Source: Spartinivicinus poritis (GTDB taxonomy: Bacteria > Pseudomonadota > Gammaproteobacteria > Pseudomonadales > Zooshikellaceae). Taken from it: 64,000 bases of DNA. Position numbers and translations under genes: made by a program. The DNA is taken from NCBI RefSeq assembly GCF_028858535.1, contig NZ_JAPMOU010000013.1:62001-126000 (forward strand), read 5' to 3'. The stretch's first letter is position 1. Every line of letters begins with the position of its first letter. The notes beneath the pieces are model-generated. The model did no database searches, was not told the origin of the DNA, and saw nothing but the letters and a program-made list of their open reading frames with translations. This document shows, piece by piece, positions 47,287 through 56,550 of this stretch.

Positions 47287-49290
47287 ATGCCAGTAGCCGC
47301 TAATAGAAGTCAATTCACCATTACAGTATCAGGGTGTGAAGATGAACTGCGCGTTGTCTCTTTCACTGGTACTGAAAACTTATCTGATACATACAGTTTC
47401 AATGTTTTCGTTGTTTGTGAAAACCCTGCTTTGAACTTCAAACAGCTATATCAACAAGCCGCTCTGTTAACATTGTTAGATGAGCAGCAATCTCGGCTTA
47501 TTCATGGAGAAGTGAGTCAGTTTAAACAATTAACCGTAGGTCGACGTTTTAGTCGCTACCAACTACAAATTGTACCAAAACTTTGGTTTTTAAAATTTCG
47601 GGCGACCAGCCAGATTTTCCAGCAGCTCACTACACCAGAAATCATCAAGCAAGTATTGGAAGATGCCAATATCAGTGGAGAAAACTACGAGTTTCGTTTA
47701 GCCAATAGCTATCAACCTCGTATTTATTGCGTGCAAAGCCAGGAGACAGATTATGACTTTATCTGCCGGCTAATGGCTGAAGATGGCATTCATTTCCACT
47801 TCGAACATAAAGAAGAGCGACACACGCTTATTTTTGGCGATAGCAAACCTGCATTCACTTTTATTGAAGGTAAAAACATCATATTTAAAGCAAAATCCAG
47901 TATGGTTGCAGAGCAAGATACAACGTTTACTCTCTCACTTAAGCGAGCTGTGGGGGTAGGTAAAGTCTCATTAAGAGACTACGACTTTACTAACCCACGG
48001 TTAGATCTGGAAGTCAGCCAAAATGCCGAACACTATCAACAACTGGAGCGCTATCATTACCCTGGCCAATATCTTCGTCCAGATGCAGGCAATAAACAAG
48101 GCAAACGACAGCTCGAAGCAGACCAGGCAAGCCAGGTTAATATAGTAGGTAAAAGCACATCCGTACGCCTAATTGCCGGTTATCGAGTGCAACTCCAACA
48201 ACACCCTACCAACCGACTTAATCAGGAAGTTATTATTAAACAAGTCAATCATGTGGGCGAGCAACCTCAAGCTGAGGAAGAAGAAGCCACTACCAATAGA
48301 GGCAGCCAATACCATAATAGCTTTACAGCAATGCCTGCCGAACAACCCTTTCGAATAAAAAGCCAGCAAACTAAACTACACTTAAAAGGTTTACAAACGG
48401 CAGTTGTCAGTGGCCCCGCCGGCGAAGAAATTTATACCAATGAATATGGGCAAATAAAAATCCAATTTCAGTGGGATCGCCAAGGCCAGAATGATGAAAA
48501 TACATCAAAATGGGTACGAGTCATCCATAATTGGACCGGCCCACAATGGGGACAACTCACCCTGCCCCGCCTCGGCCAGGAATTAATGCTGGACTTTATC
48601 AATGGCGACCCCGACCAACCCATCGCCCTTTCTAGAATTTATCACGCCAATAACAAACCACCTTATAAACTACCCCCTAATAAAACCCGGCTGACACTAA
48701 AAAGCCAAAGCTCATTAGGTGGTGACGGCTTTAATGAAATTCGCTATGAAGATAAAAAAGGTCAAGAACAAATTTTTTTCCATGGCGAAAAAGATTGGAA
48801 TTTAATCGTTAAACATGTTCAGCGAGAACAAATCCAAGCCAACCGCCACTTAATCGTCGATGCATCCCGCTATGAAACCATCAAAGGCGAACACCACCGA
48901 AAAAAAGACCAACTAGCCAACCGCGAAATAGGCCAATCTGAAAACATCACCAGCGGCCAGCAATACCAACTAAAGACCGCCAGTATACACACCGAAAAAA
49001 CCGGCACTGAACAACAATTCCAAGCCAGTATGAAAATGGTTATCGAAGCTGGAAACGAAGCCACCGTCACCGCAGGCGGCTCTTTTATAAAGGTAAATGC
49101 CGCCGGGGTGTTTGTGTCGCCTAAATCAACGATAACGGCTGGGAAGGTGGGGCATGGGAGTTTCAGTTTGTCATTACCAGTAGGAGTCGTCAGTGGTGTC
49201 ATGGCAGCATTGACTAATGCATCACTTACCGGCACTCCATTAGTTGAAGACTGCCGAATAAAAGAAGAATGTGAGGATTGTGGTTTATAA
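47287..49290 (+). CDS. vgrG: Type VI secretion spike protein VgrG (TssI)
   Basis: The 667-residue protein has the gp27-like N-terminal region (about 10-380, with SDTYSFNVFVV and ETDYDFICRLMAEDGIHFHFEH). The gp5-like OB fold follows (about 395-480, with EEIYTNEYGQIKIQFQWDR and RVIHNWTGPQWG). The C-terminal beta-helix region (about 495-640) shows QSSLGGDGFNEIRYEDKKGQEQ and AGGSFIKVNAAGVFVSPKST. The C-terminus ends in a Cys-rich tail (CRIKEECEDCGL) without an effector domain. It forms the puncturing tip of a T6SS tube and should carry the cargo encoded downstream. No other T6SS structural genes are in the window, so this is an orphan cargo island. Confidence 0.93.
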   Translation: MPVAANRSQFTITVSGCEDELRVVSFTGTENLSDTYSFNVFVVCENPALNFKQLYQQAALLTLLDEQQSRLIHGEVSQFKQLTVGRRFSRYQLQIVPKLWFLKFRATSQIFQQLTTPEIIKQVLEDANISGENYEFRLANSYQPRIYCVQSQETDYDFICRLMAEDGIHFHFEHKEERHTLIFGDSKPAFTFIEGKNIIFKAKSSMVAEQDTTFTLSLKRAVGVGKVSLRDYDFTNPRLDLEVSQNAEHYQQLERYHYPGQYLRPDAGNKQGKRQLEADQASQVNIVGKSTSVRLIAGYRVQLQQHPTNRLNQEVIIKQVNHVGEQPQAEEEEATTNRGSQYHNSFTAMPAEQPFRIKSQQTKLHLKGLQTAVVSGPAGEEIYTNEYGQIKIQFQWDRQGQNDENTSKWVRVIHNWTGPQWGQLTLPRLGQELMLDFINGDPDQPIALSRIYHANNKPPYKLPPNKTRLTLKSQSSLGGDGFNEIRYEDKKGQEQIFFHGEKDWNLIVKHVQREQIQANRHLIVDASRYETIKGEHHRKKDQLANREIGQSENITSGQQYQLKTASIHTEKTGTEQQFQASMKMVIEAGNEATVTAGGSFIKVNAAGVFVSPKSTITAGKVGHGSFSLSLPVGVVSGVMAALTNASLTGTPLVEDCRIKEECEDCGL

Positions 49291-49312
49291 CCAAAACTCG
49301 AAGAAGCATCCT

Positions 49313-50545
49313 ATGACAGTTGCAGACTACCTTAAACAACATATCTTTAGTAAAAATTTAAATTTGTACGGTGTTATAGACACCGTTATATTTAATGACT
49401 TTACAGCAACACTTTTTGACGTTGAACCAGAGGCTAATTTTTTTCCTCTATATAAAAAAACTCAATTAGAATCATGCATTGAAATTTCCCCCTACCTGGT
49501 ATTACTTACATCTAGCTCAAGATTACTGAACTTTTTAATTACCAATAAAGCACCTGAAAATTGGGGGCTACTCTTAGCAATCAATAATGACTACCATTTC
49601 GATAAACTATTACCTTATTTACAAAGTATTCTCTATATAAAGTCACCAGATTCAGAAGAACTTATTTTTCGTCATTATGACCCAAGAGTGATTAATCCAT
49701 TACTACAATCAAGTAATGAGCTAGAGAAATGTCAGCTACTAGGACCAGTTGAACATCTAATTGTACCCAATCATTACCATGCTGAGCGCTTCCAAAATGT
49801 ATTAGCACCAGACTGGGTATTATGGTTGAACCCTGAGCCAATGGATAGTGAGATTCCAGAACAACAACCTTGGTATGAATTTAGTACTAACCAATGGCAA
49901 AGTTTGTTGGATGAACATCGAATAAAAGTAGAAGAAACCATTGCTAATCAGCTTATTAGCAACAATCAAGATTATACCAGTCTAACTAAAAAACAAATGC
50001 ATAATATGATTCAGTTTTGGATTGATCAGGCTGCAGAATACGATATTGAAAAAACAGCACTCGTTATCAGGTTAATTGAGGTTATGAATCAATTTGGCCA
50101 GGCAATGCCTGAACAGGAGTTGAACTATCTAGAGTCAGCAATACTAGATAACAGCGAATATGATAGTGAAGAAAAAGTACAGTTGTTAGAAAAATATGCT
50201 GCCTTAGTATATGAAAATCCTGAACTCCCTTTTGATCCAATACGCTGCATAACCTATGAAATACTATTTGAAGATGACGGAACAATAACACCAATCAAGC
50301 CATTTGATGAACAAGATATGGGTAAGCGAGTATTATATATGAATACATACAAGGAATTACTCAATAAAAAACAGCAAGCTTTTCAGGCAATGGCATATTT
50401 ATATCAATATTATAAAAATGAACTTATCGATAACCAGCAACGATATATACCAGTGAGTTACTTTTCTCGTGAGTTTAATAAATACCGTTTTGCACTTGTT
50501 CATTTTTTTAATTTATTGACTCAAGAAACAACTGATGAGTATTAA
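49313..50545 (+). CDS. DUF4123 T6SS effector adaptor (Tap/TEC-like)
   Basis: From ATG 49313 the protein has 410 residues, and the tract tcgaagaagcatcct precedes that ATG. A GTG at 49271 would give 424 residues and overlap vgrG by 20 bases. The N-terminal half matches DUF4123: LNLYGVIDTVIF, then a lobe ending in EELIFRHYDPRVINPLL and LGPVEHLIVP. DUF4123 proteins load a specific effector on a cognate VgrG. The C-terminal half (about 190-410) is helical and probably contacts the effector. Its place between vgrG and the putative effector fits this role. Confidence 0.85.
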   Translation: MTVADYLKQHIFSKNLNLYGVIDTVIFNDFTATLFDVEPEANFFPLYKKTQLESCIEISPYLVLLTSSSRLLNFLITNKAPENWGLLLAINNDYHFDKLLPYLQSILYIKSPDSEELIFRHYDPRVINPLLQSSNELEKCQLLGPVEHLIVPNHYHAERFQNVLAPDWVLWLNPEPMDSEIPEQQPWYEFSTNQWQSLLDEHRIKVEETIANQLISNNQDYTSLTKKQMHNMIQFWIDQAAEYDIEKTALVIRLIEVMNQFGQAMPEQELNYLESAILDNSEYDSEEKVQLLEKYAALVYENPELPFDPIRCITYEILFEDDGTITPIKPFDEQDMGKRVLYMNTYKELLNKKQQAFQAMAYLYQYYKNELIDNQQRYIPVSYFSREFNKYRFALVHFFNLLTQETTDEY

Positions 50546-50559
50546 GTAGTTGTCTAACT

Positions 50560-53046
50560 ATGAACTTACATGCATACAGAGTAAAGCCTGGTGACACTTT
50601 TGAGAGTATTGCAAAAGCACATAATGTATCAGTTGATGAACTAGATAAAGCTAACCCTTTTTTAACTGGCCATGACAATTTACTTTTGCAAACTAAGTAT
50701 TTGCGAATTCCAGCTCCTACTCCAACCCAGGAAACATTACCACAGTCAGTTGAAGAGCTAGAAAATATCACCCCTACTCAAACACCTATCAAGCCAGGTA
50801 AAGAACAAGTTAATGACTGGCAACTAAAGACAGGTACTCCAAAGTCAACAAGAGATATTGCTACACCAATATCTAATCAAAGCAAACTTCCTACCAGCAA
50901 AACTGCAACAATCGAATCGTCATTGCCAGCACATAAAGAAAGCCAGATTACAACACAGCAATCAGCTAGTACATCAAGCACTAAAGCTAGTTGGCCAGAC
51001 TCAAAATTTGATAGACCAAGAAGTAAATTTGATACCATTAGTTCACCTACTTCTAAGTTTGATACAACAAGCGGTAAATATGGATCACCGACTAGTAAGT
51101 TCGAACCACCAGTCGAACCAGAACTAGTTGAATCAAAAGAAACAGCTACGACTGAGCCCAAAGAAGATAATACAACCCAATCAGATGAAAAAACAGCTAC
51201 TCAAAGTAGTGCAACAAAGCCTTGTGAAAAATGTATGGAGACTTGCTGTTTTACTATTAAGTGTTCACATAAAAAAAGGCAAAAGCTAACAGAAAAACCT
51301 AAAGAGTACTATGGAGTAGTTGCCAATAAACTAAAAGATGGTCATTACTATGATGAGATCACTATTACACTTGAAGGAGAAAAAGCTCCTGACAAAATAT
51401 ATTATGCGAACCATGCTATTCAGGCAAAATCTAAAAACAACTTAAAAGAATTTACTCTAATGGCTATCTATGGAGAAAAAAATACGCTTGACACAGCAAA
51501 CAAAAAAATCACTCAACTATTAAGTATTTATAAAAAATTTTACCCCGTTTACAAAAAGTATACTGCATCAGGAATGTGCTTGAATGATATAGTTATCAGA
51601 GTTTATAGCCCAGACATATGGGAACTTGAGGTAGGTTTTCCTGCTTGGAAAGGCTTTGAAAAAGGACGGCGTAGTTATGGTAGTAGCAATATTATTCAAG
51701 ACGATATCCCAAGAGTATTATTTAACGATAAAGATAAAAAGCAGAATCTACACGAGTATACGACCCACTCTAGATTTGGGAAAAGCAATACAACAGATAT
51801 AGTTTATGACTCTGAAGGCAACAGAACTGATAAAAAAGGAAGACCAGTTGATGAAAATGGAGTACTAACTACAGAAGAAGATCGAGGGAATGAAAACGGA
51901 GAGGTCATTCCAGTAACTGAAAATGACTCCAAATTTAATTTACCTATGGGCGTATCAATTATTTGCAATGGAACTAAATTAAATATAGATGCACTTAATG
52001 CACTAAATGCTATTATAGAAACAGGGGCCCATATAGAAGAAATTTTCACTGCACTAAATGAGCTTTCAAAAGGACCTAAGTTTGGCCTTTATATAAAAAT
52101 GGGTTTTTCATTAATGAAAGGAGGAGTAACAGCTAAATGGTGCTGTAAAGAAAGCAAAAAAAGTTATAAAGCTTTTAATTACTTTGAACTCTCTTTATGT
52201 TTAAAACTAATCAATCTCAATGCAGAGATAGGGCTAGGCATTAGCTATAATCAAGATATTGGTGCTCAGGTCTACTTAAAAATAGAAGGTGAAATTTCAA
52301 CCAAGGGTGGCATGGCCTGGTTGACTGAAGATAAGCCTAGTAAGAACAGTTCATGTGAACTGGAAATATCCGGTAAAATTGAGGTAGAAATAGGTTTAAG
52401 GGCACAACTAGCAGACTTTGCCACCCTTGAAGCCCTTGTGTGTTCAGGTGTTGAAACCAAAGGGACTTGTTTCATAAAGCCAAACATAAGAAGCATCGCT
52501 GATGAAAGCTGGTTATCAGCTAGATTACTTGCTCATTGGACAGGAGTAACTGGTAAAATAAAAATTGAAATCCAATGGGGAGAATTTGCTGAAATTAAAT
52601 TTGACTTCAAAAAAGAATTTATAGAAGCACAGGATATTGCTAAATTTAAGTGGCCCTCTCACAGCCAAGGGTATATAACAAAAGATCTTAGTGAAGATGA
52701 GATTGTCAAAGCCTTTGAAGAAAAATTAGATCGTTGGTGGGGTGGTATCGAAGTACGACAATTTGATCGTGATTCCCCTAAAGTAAGCATTGATAAGATA
52801 GCAGCGCCACTTGCTAGAGTAATTATTGATGACGAAACTATAAAAAGAGATGAAAAAACTATCAAGTTAATTGTTCAGAAGGTCAGTGAAGATCTTGAAA
52901 AAGAAGCTTACCTAAAGGGATATATAAATTGGTTTGACTTTGATCTTTACTTAAACAAGTATTACAGATTTTTATTACAAGAAAATTATAGAGACCAAGC
53001 TTTAATATTAAAACAAAAACTTCAAAAACAACAGAATCAGGATTAA
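50560..53046 (+). CDS. Putative T6SS effector with LysM, SKFD repeats and Cys cluster
   Basis: The 828-residue protein starts 14 bases after the adaptor. The LysM domain lies at about 4-50 (YRVKPGDTFESIAKAHNVSV...KYLRIP). A low-complexity Ser/Thr/Gln linker (about 55-215) holds five SKF/GKY units near 147-188 (SKFDRPRSKFD, TSKFD, TSKFE). A compact Cys cluster (CEKCMETCCFTIKCSH, about 222-237) follows. The C-terminal part alternates beta-rich stretches (FELSLCLKLINLNAEIGLGI; GKIEVEIGLRAQ) with a final helical region (about 690-828). The catalytic function is not recognised. The gene order predicts it rides on the VgrG at 47287 through the DUF4123 adaptor. No nuclease, lipase or amidase motif is visible; pore formation by the beta-rich part is one possibility. 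Confidence 0.75.
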   Translation: MNLHAYRVKPGDTFESIAKAHNVSVDELDKANPFLTGHDNLLLQTKYLRIPAPTPTQETLPQSVEELENITPTQTPIKPGKEQVNDWQLKTGTPKSTRDIATPISNQSKLPTSKTATIESSLPAHKESQITTQQSASTSSTKASWPDSKFDRPRSKFDTISSPTSKFDTTSGKYGSPTSKFEPPVEPELVESKETATTEPKEDNTTQSDEKTATQSSATKPCEKCMETCCFTIKCSHKKRQKLTEKPKEYYGVVANKLKDGHYYDEITITLEGEKAPDKIYYANHAIQAKSKNNLKEFTLMAIYGEKNTLDTANKKITQLLSIYKKFYPVYKKYTASGMCLNDIVIRVYSPDIWELEVGFPAWKGFEKGRRSYGSSNIIQDDIPRVLFNDKDKKQNLHEYTTHSRFGKSNTTDIVYDSEGNRTDKKGRPVDENGVLTTEEDRGNENGEVIPVTENDSKFNLPMGVSIICNGTKLNIDALNALNAIIETGAHIEEIFTALNELSKGPKFGLYIKMGFSLMKGGVTAKWCCKESKKSYKAFNYFELSLCLKLINLNAEIGLGISYNQDIGAQVYLKIEGEISTKGGMAWLTEDKPSKNSSCELEISGKIEVEIGLRAQLADFATLEALVCSGVETKGTCFIKPNIRSIADESWLSARLLAHWTGVTGKIKIEIQWGEFAEIKFDFKKEFIEAQDIAKFKWPSHSQGYITKDLSEDEIVKAFEEKLDRWWGGIEVRQFDRDSPKVSIDKIAAPLARVIIDDETIKRDEKTIKLIVQKVSEDLEKEAYLKGYINWFDFDLYLNKYYRFLLQENYRDQALILKQKLQKQQNQD

Positions 53047-53062
53047 TAAAATCACAAACTTC

Positions 53063-53923
53063 TTATTTAACTTTACAAGAACATCTAAAACCTATGCTTC
53101 GACTAGAATAATTAATATCATTAGTATATCTTCTATATAAATAAATCAAATTAGAATCGCCATTTCTATCACTTCCTCTGTAAACTTTTTTGACTCCTTT
53201 ATCAGGACCTTTAGGGTTATCTACTGGTGAGCTTTTATAGTAACCTTCATCATACCAATCATTTACCCACTCACTCCTACCTCCCTCCATACCATAAATT
53301 CCTATTGAGTTAGGAGAAAACTTTTCAACAGGGAAGGCGAAAGGCTGGTAGCTTTTTTCTGTAAAGAAGTCGACATTAATACCTGGCTTAGCTGTTCCAT
53401 CATTTGTCGCATATTTTACATCTTTACCACGACTTCTTGCAGCAAATTCCCACTCAGCCTCTGTTGGCAAACGACATTTTTTGCTAATTATGGTACCTAC
53501 CCAATGACAATACTGGTCAGCATTCTCCCAACTAACATACTTCACTGGCGACTTTGGGGGCTCTCGCTGTATTACATACTTAAAGTATTTTTCTTCGGAT
53601 AAGATAATATTATTAACCTGCTTAAAAATATTAAAATCTTCAATAGTAACCTCAAATTTATCTAATAAATAGTCATCTAATTTTACTCGATGCTTTACTC
53701 TGGATAGTTTACGACTACTACTAATATTTGGGTCATTAGGGTCCTGATCCCCCATCCAAAACTCACCACCTTTGATCAGTACCATATTCGCTTCTGCACG
53801 CTCTGCTAACTCTTTTACTGCTTGCTTTAATTCCTCAGGTGTATATTCTTTAGCTAAAACAGTACTATTTAAAGTACTTAATATAATCCAAACCCAAAAA
53901 AACAAAATGCTATATATACCCAT
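53063..53923 (-). CDS. Secreted FGE-sulfatase (SUMF1-like) domain protein
   Basis: The 286-residue protein has an N-terminal signal peptide (YSILFFWVWIILSTLNSTVLA). The formylglycine-generating-enzyme fold follows: MVLIKGGEFWMGDQDP, then LDDYLLDKFEVTIEDF, PVKYVSWENADQYCHWVG, CRLPTEAEWEFAARS, GRSEWVNDWYD and the final RSIGFRCS. The usual GGSW near the end is replaced by RGSDRNGD. True sulfatase activation needs specific Cys residues that I cannot confirm here. Such domains occur in T6SS regions (PvdO/TagO-like), often as immunity or accessory proteins. It is convergent with the effector gene and separated from it by only 16 bases. A degraded copy of its 5' part lies at 55292-55340. Confidence 0.82.
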   Translation of the reverse strand: MGIYSILFFWVWIILSTLNSTVLAKEYTPEELKQAVKELAERAEANMVLIKGGEFWMGDQDPNDPNISSSRKLSRVKHRVKLDDYLLDKFEVTIEDFNIFKQVNNIILSEEKYFKYVIQREPPKSPVKYVSWENADQYCHWVGTIISKKCRLPTEAEWEFAARSRGKDVKYATNDGTAKPGINVDFFTEKSYQPFAFPVEKFSPNSIGIYGMEGGRSEWVNDWYDEGYYKSSPVDNPKGPDKGVKKVYRGSDRNGDSNLIYLYRRYTNDINYSSRSIGFRCSCKVK

Positions 53924-54031
53924 GACAATACCCGCAACTACTACTATACTTAAAAATCTACTATTATTATTGTAGTTAGTGACGCATCAACCTGCCAAGT
54001 ACAATAACCTAACAATTATAAGCTTGTAGCT

Positions 54032-55291
54032 ATGAATAATGTGATAATAGCTCTGTTATTGCTCCTGTTAGCTTGCTATACCTCTTTAGTCAAGGCCACT
54101 AATAATAACTTAAGTCTATTAGAGGCTACTGAAGCAGGTAACCTTGAACAAGTAAAAGCATTACTTAAACAAGGTAGGGATATTAATGCCACTGGTATTC
54201 ATAAAGATGACTCAACGCCCCTTATTTTAGCGGCTAAGCATGGCTATCTTGATATTGTTAAAGAATTACTAGTCAATGGTGCAAATATTGAAGCAAAAGA
54301 TCGTGATAATAGAACAGCATTAACACATGCTGTAAAGAACAGTCACCTGGATACAGTAGCTTTTTTACTTGAATATGGTGCAAGCCCTGATGTAAAAGAC
54401 GACTTTAATAGCTACATTCTAATGTCAGCTATTGAAAATAAAAGTACTTTAATTGCAAAACTACTTATCAACAAAGGTGCAAACATTTATATAAGAGATG
54501 AACATGGGTTTACCCCCCTTATGTCTGCGATCAATAACTTAGAAATTGAGCTAGTAAAACCATTGATTGATAAAGGAGTCAATATTGAAACAAAGGATAA
54601 ATATGGAAGAACAGCCCTTATTATTGCGATTATACAAAGCTGGGTTGATGAAATAGTTGATATTGTTAAGTTGCTAATTGCTCAAGGTGCTAACATTGAA
54701 GTCAAAGATAAGCAAGGATCAACACCCTTAATGTTTGCAGCCAAAGGACAAGCTATACCTGTTATTGAGTTATTAATTAGTAAAGGAGCAAACATAGAAG
54801 CAAAAAACAAAGAAGGTTTTAGCCCCCTTATGATAGCAGCCAAGAAAAACTTTCCTGAAGTAATCAGCCTATTACTTGATAAAGGGGCTGATATTGAAAC
54901 TACTAGTACCTTTGGGCTAAGTCCTCTCATGATTGCTGCACTCAATAACAATCTTGAAAGTATTAAATTGCTTATAGAACGGGGAGCAAAAATAGAAGCA
55001 AAAGATAACTATGGTAGAACAGCATTGATGACTGTTATTCAATACAAACGACTAGCGGCAGCCGAACTGTTAATTGAATTAGGTGTTAACCTTGAAACTA
55101 AAAACTTAGATGGCCAAACACCACTTATCATTACAGCCAAATATAACAACCCTGTAATTACCAAATTACTTATAAAAAAAGGAGTTAGCCTTGATACAAA
55201 AGATAGTCATGAAAGAACAGCTCTGGATTGGGCTAGGGATAAAGAACACCACAAAATAATTGATCTACTAACCCAGAATAACAAACAATAA
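54032..55291 (+). CDS. Exported ankyrin-repeat protein, possible immunity protein
   Basis: The 419-residue protein has a signal peptide (MNNVIIALLLLLLACYTSLVKA; the Cys could make it a lipoprotein). About eleven ankyrin repeats follow (consensus G.TPLm.Aa...n...v.lLi.kGAnIe.kd, for example GSTPLMFAAKGQ and GLSPLMIAALNN). It has no other domain. Periplasmic ankyrin proteins next to T6SS effectors often act as immunity proteins by binding the toxin. The location here, 1 kb from the effector and divergent from the FGE-like gene, fits but does not prove this. Confidence 0.85.
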   Translation: MNNVIIALLLLLLACYTSLVKATNNNLSLLEATEAGNLEQVKALLKQGRDINATGIHKDDSTPLILAAKHGYLDIVKELLVNGANIEAKDRDNRTALTHAVKNSHLDTVAFLLEYGASPDVKDDFNSYILMSAIENKSTLIAKLLINKGANIYIRDEHGFTPLMSAINNLEIELVKPLIDKGVNIETKDKYGRTALIIAIIQSWVDEIVDIVKLLIAQGANIEVKDKQGSTPLMFAAKGQAIPVIELLISKGANIEAKNKEGFSPLMIAAKKNFPEVISLLLDKGADIETTSTFGLSPLMIAALNNNLESIKLLIERGAKIEAKDNYGRTALMTVIQYKRLAAAELLIELGVNLETKNLDGQTPLIITAKYNNPVITKLLIKKGVSLDTKDSHERTALDWARDKEHHKIIDLLTQNNKQ

Positions 55292-55340
55292 TTTACTGCT
55301 TGTTCTAATCCCTCAGGGGTAGATTCCTCACTAAAGAAGT
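55292..55340 (-). pseudogene. Remnant of a second FGE-like gene (5' part)
   Basis: The plus-strand sequence tttactgcttgttctaatcc... matches the 5' part of the FGE-like gene at 53814-53860 in about 28 of the first 33 positions. Conceptual translation on the minus strand gives STPEGLEQAV, against YTPEELKQAV in the intact gene. No open frame continues. It indicates a former duplicated cassette in this island. Confidence 0.5.
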
Positions 55341-55431
55341 GTAAAGAAAGCTGACTCTCATAAGTTAAAACTCTGCCGACTACAAATAGTTGTACTATAA
55401 TTGTAGTCGATCTATCTCAGTGGTATTAATA

Positions 55432-56226
55432 ATGAAGCCCTATTTAACTCTTGATATATCCAGCGAAGATACAAATTTTACTGTCTATATAAATGGTTTA
55501 TATTGTGGTTACAACCATACAATAAATCGTAGTGAATTTAAGAAGCCTATAAGTCAACTATTGATCTCAGGTAATAACTCTATTCAACTGATATTGCTAC
55601 CTAACAATAATATTATCGATTTTCTTAAAGCTGATACATACTTAAAAGTTGAGTTAAACCAACCAAAGTCTGATGATAAAGATGTAGTCAAAGAATCGAC
55701 CATCACACCGATGAATCTATTTAAAAATGAAAATAATGAGTTTTTGTTTTCCGTAAAATTTGACTGCAACTTATTCAATATTGGTCCCTGGCTAACCAAT
55801 TTATCTCCATTAACCAAAAATGAAGTTACTCAGTTTACTCATTACTTACTAAAGCTAATTAAAGAAAAACAACTAGATGCTCTATTACAGTTTTTCTATA
55901 TAAGAAGCCAAATTTATGCTAAAGCTTATGGAGAAGAATTCAACAGTAATTTCAATTTTTTTGCCAGTTTTCTCAAAAGTAATGTATTAGAAGCTAAATT
56001 AATAAACCCCATAGTTAAAGACCATCAACTCTATCTTGACTTTACTCTAGATTCACGAATTTGTAATGTTTACCTAAAACCCGAGCTAGAAATAGATACT
56101 TTGTTACCTCTAGATCGTAGTTCACTTACACCAATAATAAGCACAACAGGAAAGCACTTTGATGGTGTATATTCTATCAAAACTGCCGTGGTTAAGTATA
56201 AAGGGCAAATGATGCTATTTATTTAA
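55432..56226 (+). CDS. Unknown protein of the T6SS cargo island
   Basis: From ATG 55432 the product has 264 residues; an upstream TTG at 55390 in frame is less likely. The N-terminal half is beta-rich (YLTLDISSEDTNFTVYINGLYCG and LLISGNNSIQLILLPNN), like a small beta-sandwich. The C-terminal half is helical, then mixed (LTKNEVTQFTHYLLKLIKEK...). There is no signal peptide or membrane segment. I do not recognise the family. Its place after the ankyrin gene suggests a T6SS accessory or immunity role; this is inference only. Confidence 0.6.
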   Translation: MKPYLTLDISSEDTNFTVYINGLYCGYNHTINRSEFKKPISQLLISGNNSIQLILLPNNNIIDFLKADTYLKVELNQPKSDDKDVVKESTITPMNLFKNENNEFLFSVKFDCNLFNIGPWLTNLSPLTKNEVTQFTHYLLKLIKEKQLDALLQFFYIRSQIYAKAYGEEFNSNFNFFASFLKSNVLEAKLINPIVKDHQLYLDFTLDSRICNVYLKPELEIDTLLPLDRSSLTPIISTTGKHFDGVYSIKTAVVKYKGQMMLFI

Positions 56227-56550
56227 TGTAAAGTTGGTGAGGTAGGTGAAGGACAAAGCAGCAAGGAATAATTGATCTAAAAGAAATGCTCATGAGGATA
56301 AATGAATAAATGGCCAACTTGCTGACGCTTACTACGGAGAGTATGCAATGCCTATCGAGTGGATTAGAAAAATTCACCATGCCCATGTGTTTTACTTGTG
56401 GGGAGAACAGCTAATGGTTTATGTGATTTACACTTAAGTCCTCAGCAGTTTAAAGTTGAGTAAGCAATAAAATATTTATTTAAAAAGTAACTCCCCTTCT
56501 ACTCCTATAAGAATACGAAGGGGGTAAAAATCACATCTACACTTATAAAA
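56227..56550 (+). pseudogene. Gap with fragmentary coding remnants
   Basis: Bases of about 56315-56437 read in one frame as ADAYYGEYAMPIEWIRK then IHHAHVFYLWGEQLMVY before a stop. A second frame immediately after gives NGLCDLHLSPQQFKVE and a stop. The joined pieces look like the tail of a protein broken by a frameshift. No start or family can be assigned. The rest of the gap holds no feature I can support. Confidence 0.3.

Noticed and set aside
48870-49235. 121-codon antisense frame inside vgrG
   Set aside because: Antisense shadow of the conserved VgrG beta-helix region.
47287-53046. A complete type VI secretion gene cluster
   Set aside because: Only vgrG, the adaptor and cargo genes are present; no tssB/C, tssK, tssM or clpV is visible.
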